Below, one piece after another: positions 14,209 through 14,909 of a stretch of DNA of 14,909 nt. The first letter of the stretch is position 1; every line of letters starts with the position of its first letter. A program made the position numbers and the translations under genes. The notes beneath the pieces are model-generated. The model did no database searches, was not told the origin of the DNA, and saw nothing but the letters and a program-made list of their open reading frames with translations. This stretch comes from Actinomycetota bacterium (GTDB lineage Bacteria; Actinomycetota; Acidimicrobiia; Acidimicrobiales; Microtrichaceae): NCBI GenBank assembly GCA_009700815.1, contig WLLG01000023.1, positions 1 through 14,909 on the forward strand, read 5' to 3'.

Positions 14209-14741
14209 ACTCAGACCCTGAAGTCCCCAGAGTCGTTCGTCCGCCTAAGGGACCCGCTGGTCGGGATCAGCCCTCGCTCAGCCCGCCGCTGCTCTCGGGT
14301 AGGTCTCTTGAGCCGGTGGTTCAGGCTCCTCGCTTCCAGAGCTTGCGCGAGCACCGAGCCATTTTGGTTTCGGTGCTTGTAGTTTTGTTGATCGTTGTCG
14401 TCATTGGAATAGGAAAGTTTGCTGCCGAGAGAGCAGCAGACCGTGATACCCAAGCACAGGCAGCCAGAATCGAAACCCTGTTGCAGGGTGCTTCCCCTGA
14501 TGATTTCCTAGCGTTCAACGCTGGGGTTAAGCGTCCAGGCTCACTAGCAGTCAAGGTTCGGGACGAACCAGGGTTTGTCAACGTCAAGGCTGTTGCCGAT
14601 TTGTCATTCATTCGGTTCCAACCCTCTGGCTGGTGGGCCGGATTTACCGAACGCTGCATCGTGGCAGAACTACGCCTAGATGGCGCCAGAGTCACAATTC
14701 CCAAAACTGCCTGTGTCCGCGTAGCAGTGCCTGCCTCCTGA
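14199..14741 (+). CDS. Single-pass membrane protein of unknown function
   Basis: 180 aa if started at TTG 14199, which overlaps the acyl-CoA synthetase stop. A CTG at 14205 and a GTG near 14316 are other in-frame options, and none has a well-spaced ribosome site, so the start is uncertain. The frame has a Pro- and Arg-rich cytoplasmic N-terminus, one strong membrane helix, HRAILVSVLVVLLIVVVIGIG (about 52-72, shown with its flanking His-Arg pair), then a predicted coiled or helical stretch (AAERAADRDTQAQAARIETLL) and an exported domain with two cysteines (C153, C172). The overall plan resembles the 4421-4885 protein, but I see no sequence similarity. The overlap implies translational coupling to the synthetase. 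No family recognised. It ends 5 bp before the -10 box proposed for ilvD. Confidence 0.68.
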   Translation: MALNSDPEVPRVVRPPKGPAGRDQPSLSPPLLSGRSLEPVVQAPRFQSLREHRAILVSVLVVLLIVVVIGIGKFAAERAADRDTQAQAARIETLLQGASPDDFLAFNAGVKRPGSLAVKVRDEPGFVNVKAVADLSFIRFQPSGWWAGFTERCIVAELRLDGARVTIPKTACVRVAVPAS

Positions 14742-14746
14742 AAGCC

Positions 14747-14752
14747 TAGATT
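14747..14752 (+). promoter_or_regulatory. -10 box (TAGATT) of a candidate ilvD promoter
   Basis: TAGATT fits TANNNT and begins 5 bp after the stop of the preceding gene. Transcription would begin near 14759, leaving an approximately 18-nt leader before ATG 14777. No clear -35 is visible. Confidence 0.4.
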
Positions 14753-14776
14753 GTGGTCACGACTGATCAACCGGAC

Positions 14777-14909
14777 ATGAAAACCCGCTCACATGAGGTC
14801 ACGGACTTTCCAAGCCGGGCCCCAGCTAGGGCCATGCTCCGCGCTACTGGCATGACCGATGATGATTGGGATAAGCCGCAGATCGGCGTTGTCTCCTCTT
14901 GGAATGAGG
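14777..14909 (+). CDS. ilvD: Dihydroxy-acid dehydratase (5' part only)
   Basis: About 44 codons before the right edge. MKTRSHEVTDFPSRAPAR, then AMLRATGMTDDDWDKPQIG and VVSSWNE match the N-terminus of IlvD, the Fe-S enzyme that dehydrates 2,3-dihydroxy-isovalerate and -methylvalerate in valine and isoleucine synthesis. The first Fe-S cysteine lies beyond the window. ATG 14777 is preferred. A GTG at 14753 is also in frame, adding eight residues, but directly abuts the -10 box and so would lie upstream of the predicted transcript start. In several actinobacteria ilvD leads an ilvDBNC cluster near gatB, so the rest of that pathway may follow; this is inference. Confidence 0.9.
   Translation, partial: MKTRSHEVTDFPSRAPARAMLRATGMTDDDWDKPQIGVVSSWNE

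Overview
The window looks like a chromosomal segment of an actinobacterium with intermediate GC. It carries ligA next to a MetE-like gene (the Rv3015c-ligA pair of Mycobacterium tuberculosis), a gatC-gatA-gatB operon, and a membrane-anchored PASTA-repeat Ser/Thr kinase. GTG and TTG starts are frequent. An uncultivated freshwater or marine lineage is a guess from the modest GC and compact spacing; the genus cannot be read from the sequence. No mobile element, CRISPR array, rRNA or tRNA is visible.

Layout, left to right. A minus-strand multi-pass membrane protein runs off the left edge (1-449). Divergent from it are a degenerate cobalamin-independent methionine-synthase-like protein (496-1611), NAD+-dependent DNA ligase ligA (1654-3765) and a HAD phosphatase-like gene overlapping ligA by ATGA (3762-4409). 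A minus-strand single-pass membrane protein (4421-4885) converges on the HAD gene and diverges from the PASTA kinase (4943-7129). Next comes a 307-bp gene-free convergent junction with a 4 x 15-bp tandem repeat and a cluster of hairpins (7130-7436), then an SCP2 sterol-carrier-like gene on the minus strand (7437-7844). A carboxylesterase-like alpha/beta hydrolase (7996-8745) follows, then gatC-gatA-gatB with ATGA overlaps (8848-12043), a small predicted lipoprotein (12048-12647), an acyl-CoA synthetase (12670-14208), a second single-pass membrane protein (14199-14741), and the 5' end of ilvD (from about 14777), cut by the right edge.

How the genes fit together. Most are housekeeping: DNA replication and repair (ligA), tRNA-dependent amidation for Gln-tRNA or Asn-tRNA (gatCAB), and branched-chain amino-acid synthesis (ilvD). 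The kinase and three small exported or membrane-anchored proteins form an envelope-related layer of unknown detail. Two initiation styles are visible. Genes inside operons have clear Shine-Dalgarno sequences (HAD, gatA, gatB, lipoprotein). Four genes that begin transcription units lack one and instead have a TANNNT-like -10 box ending exactly 6 nt before the start codon, which suggests leaderless mRNAs.

I found no clearly new multi-gene system. The observations most worth a second look are the structured, repeat-bearing junction after the kinase, the GatB lacking three of four zinc-binding cysteines, the MetE-like protein lacking its metal-binding cysteines, and the recurrent leaderless promoter layout.
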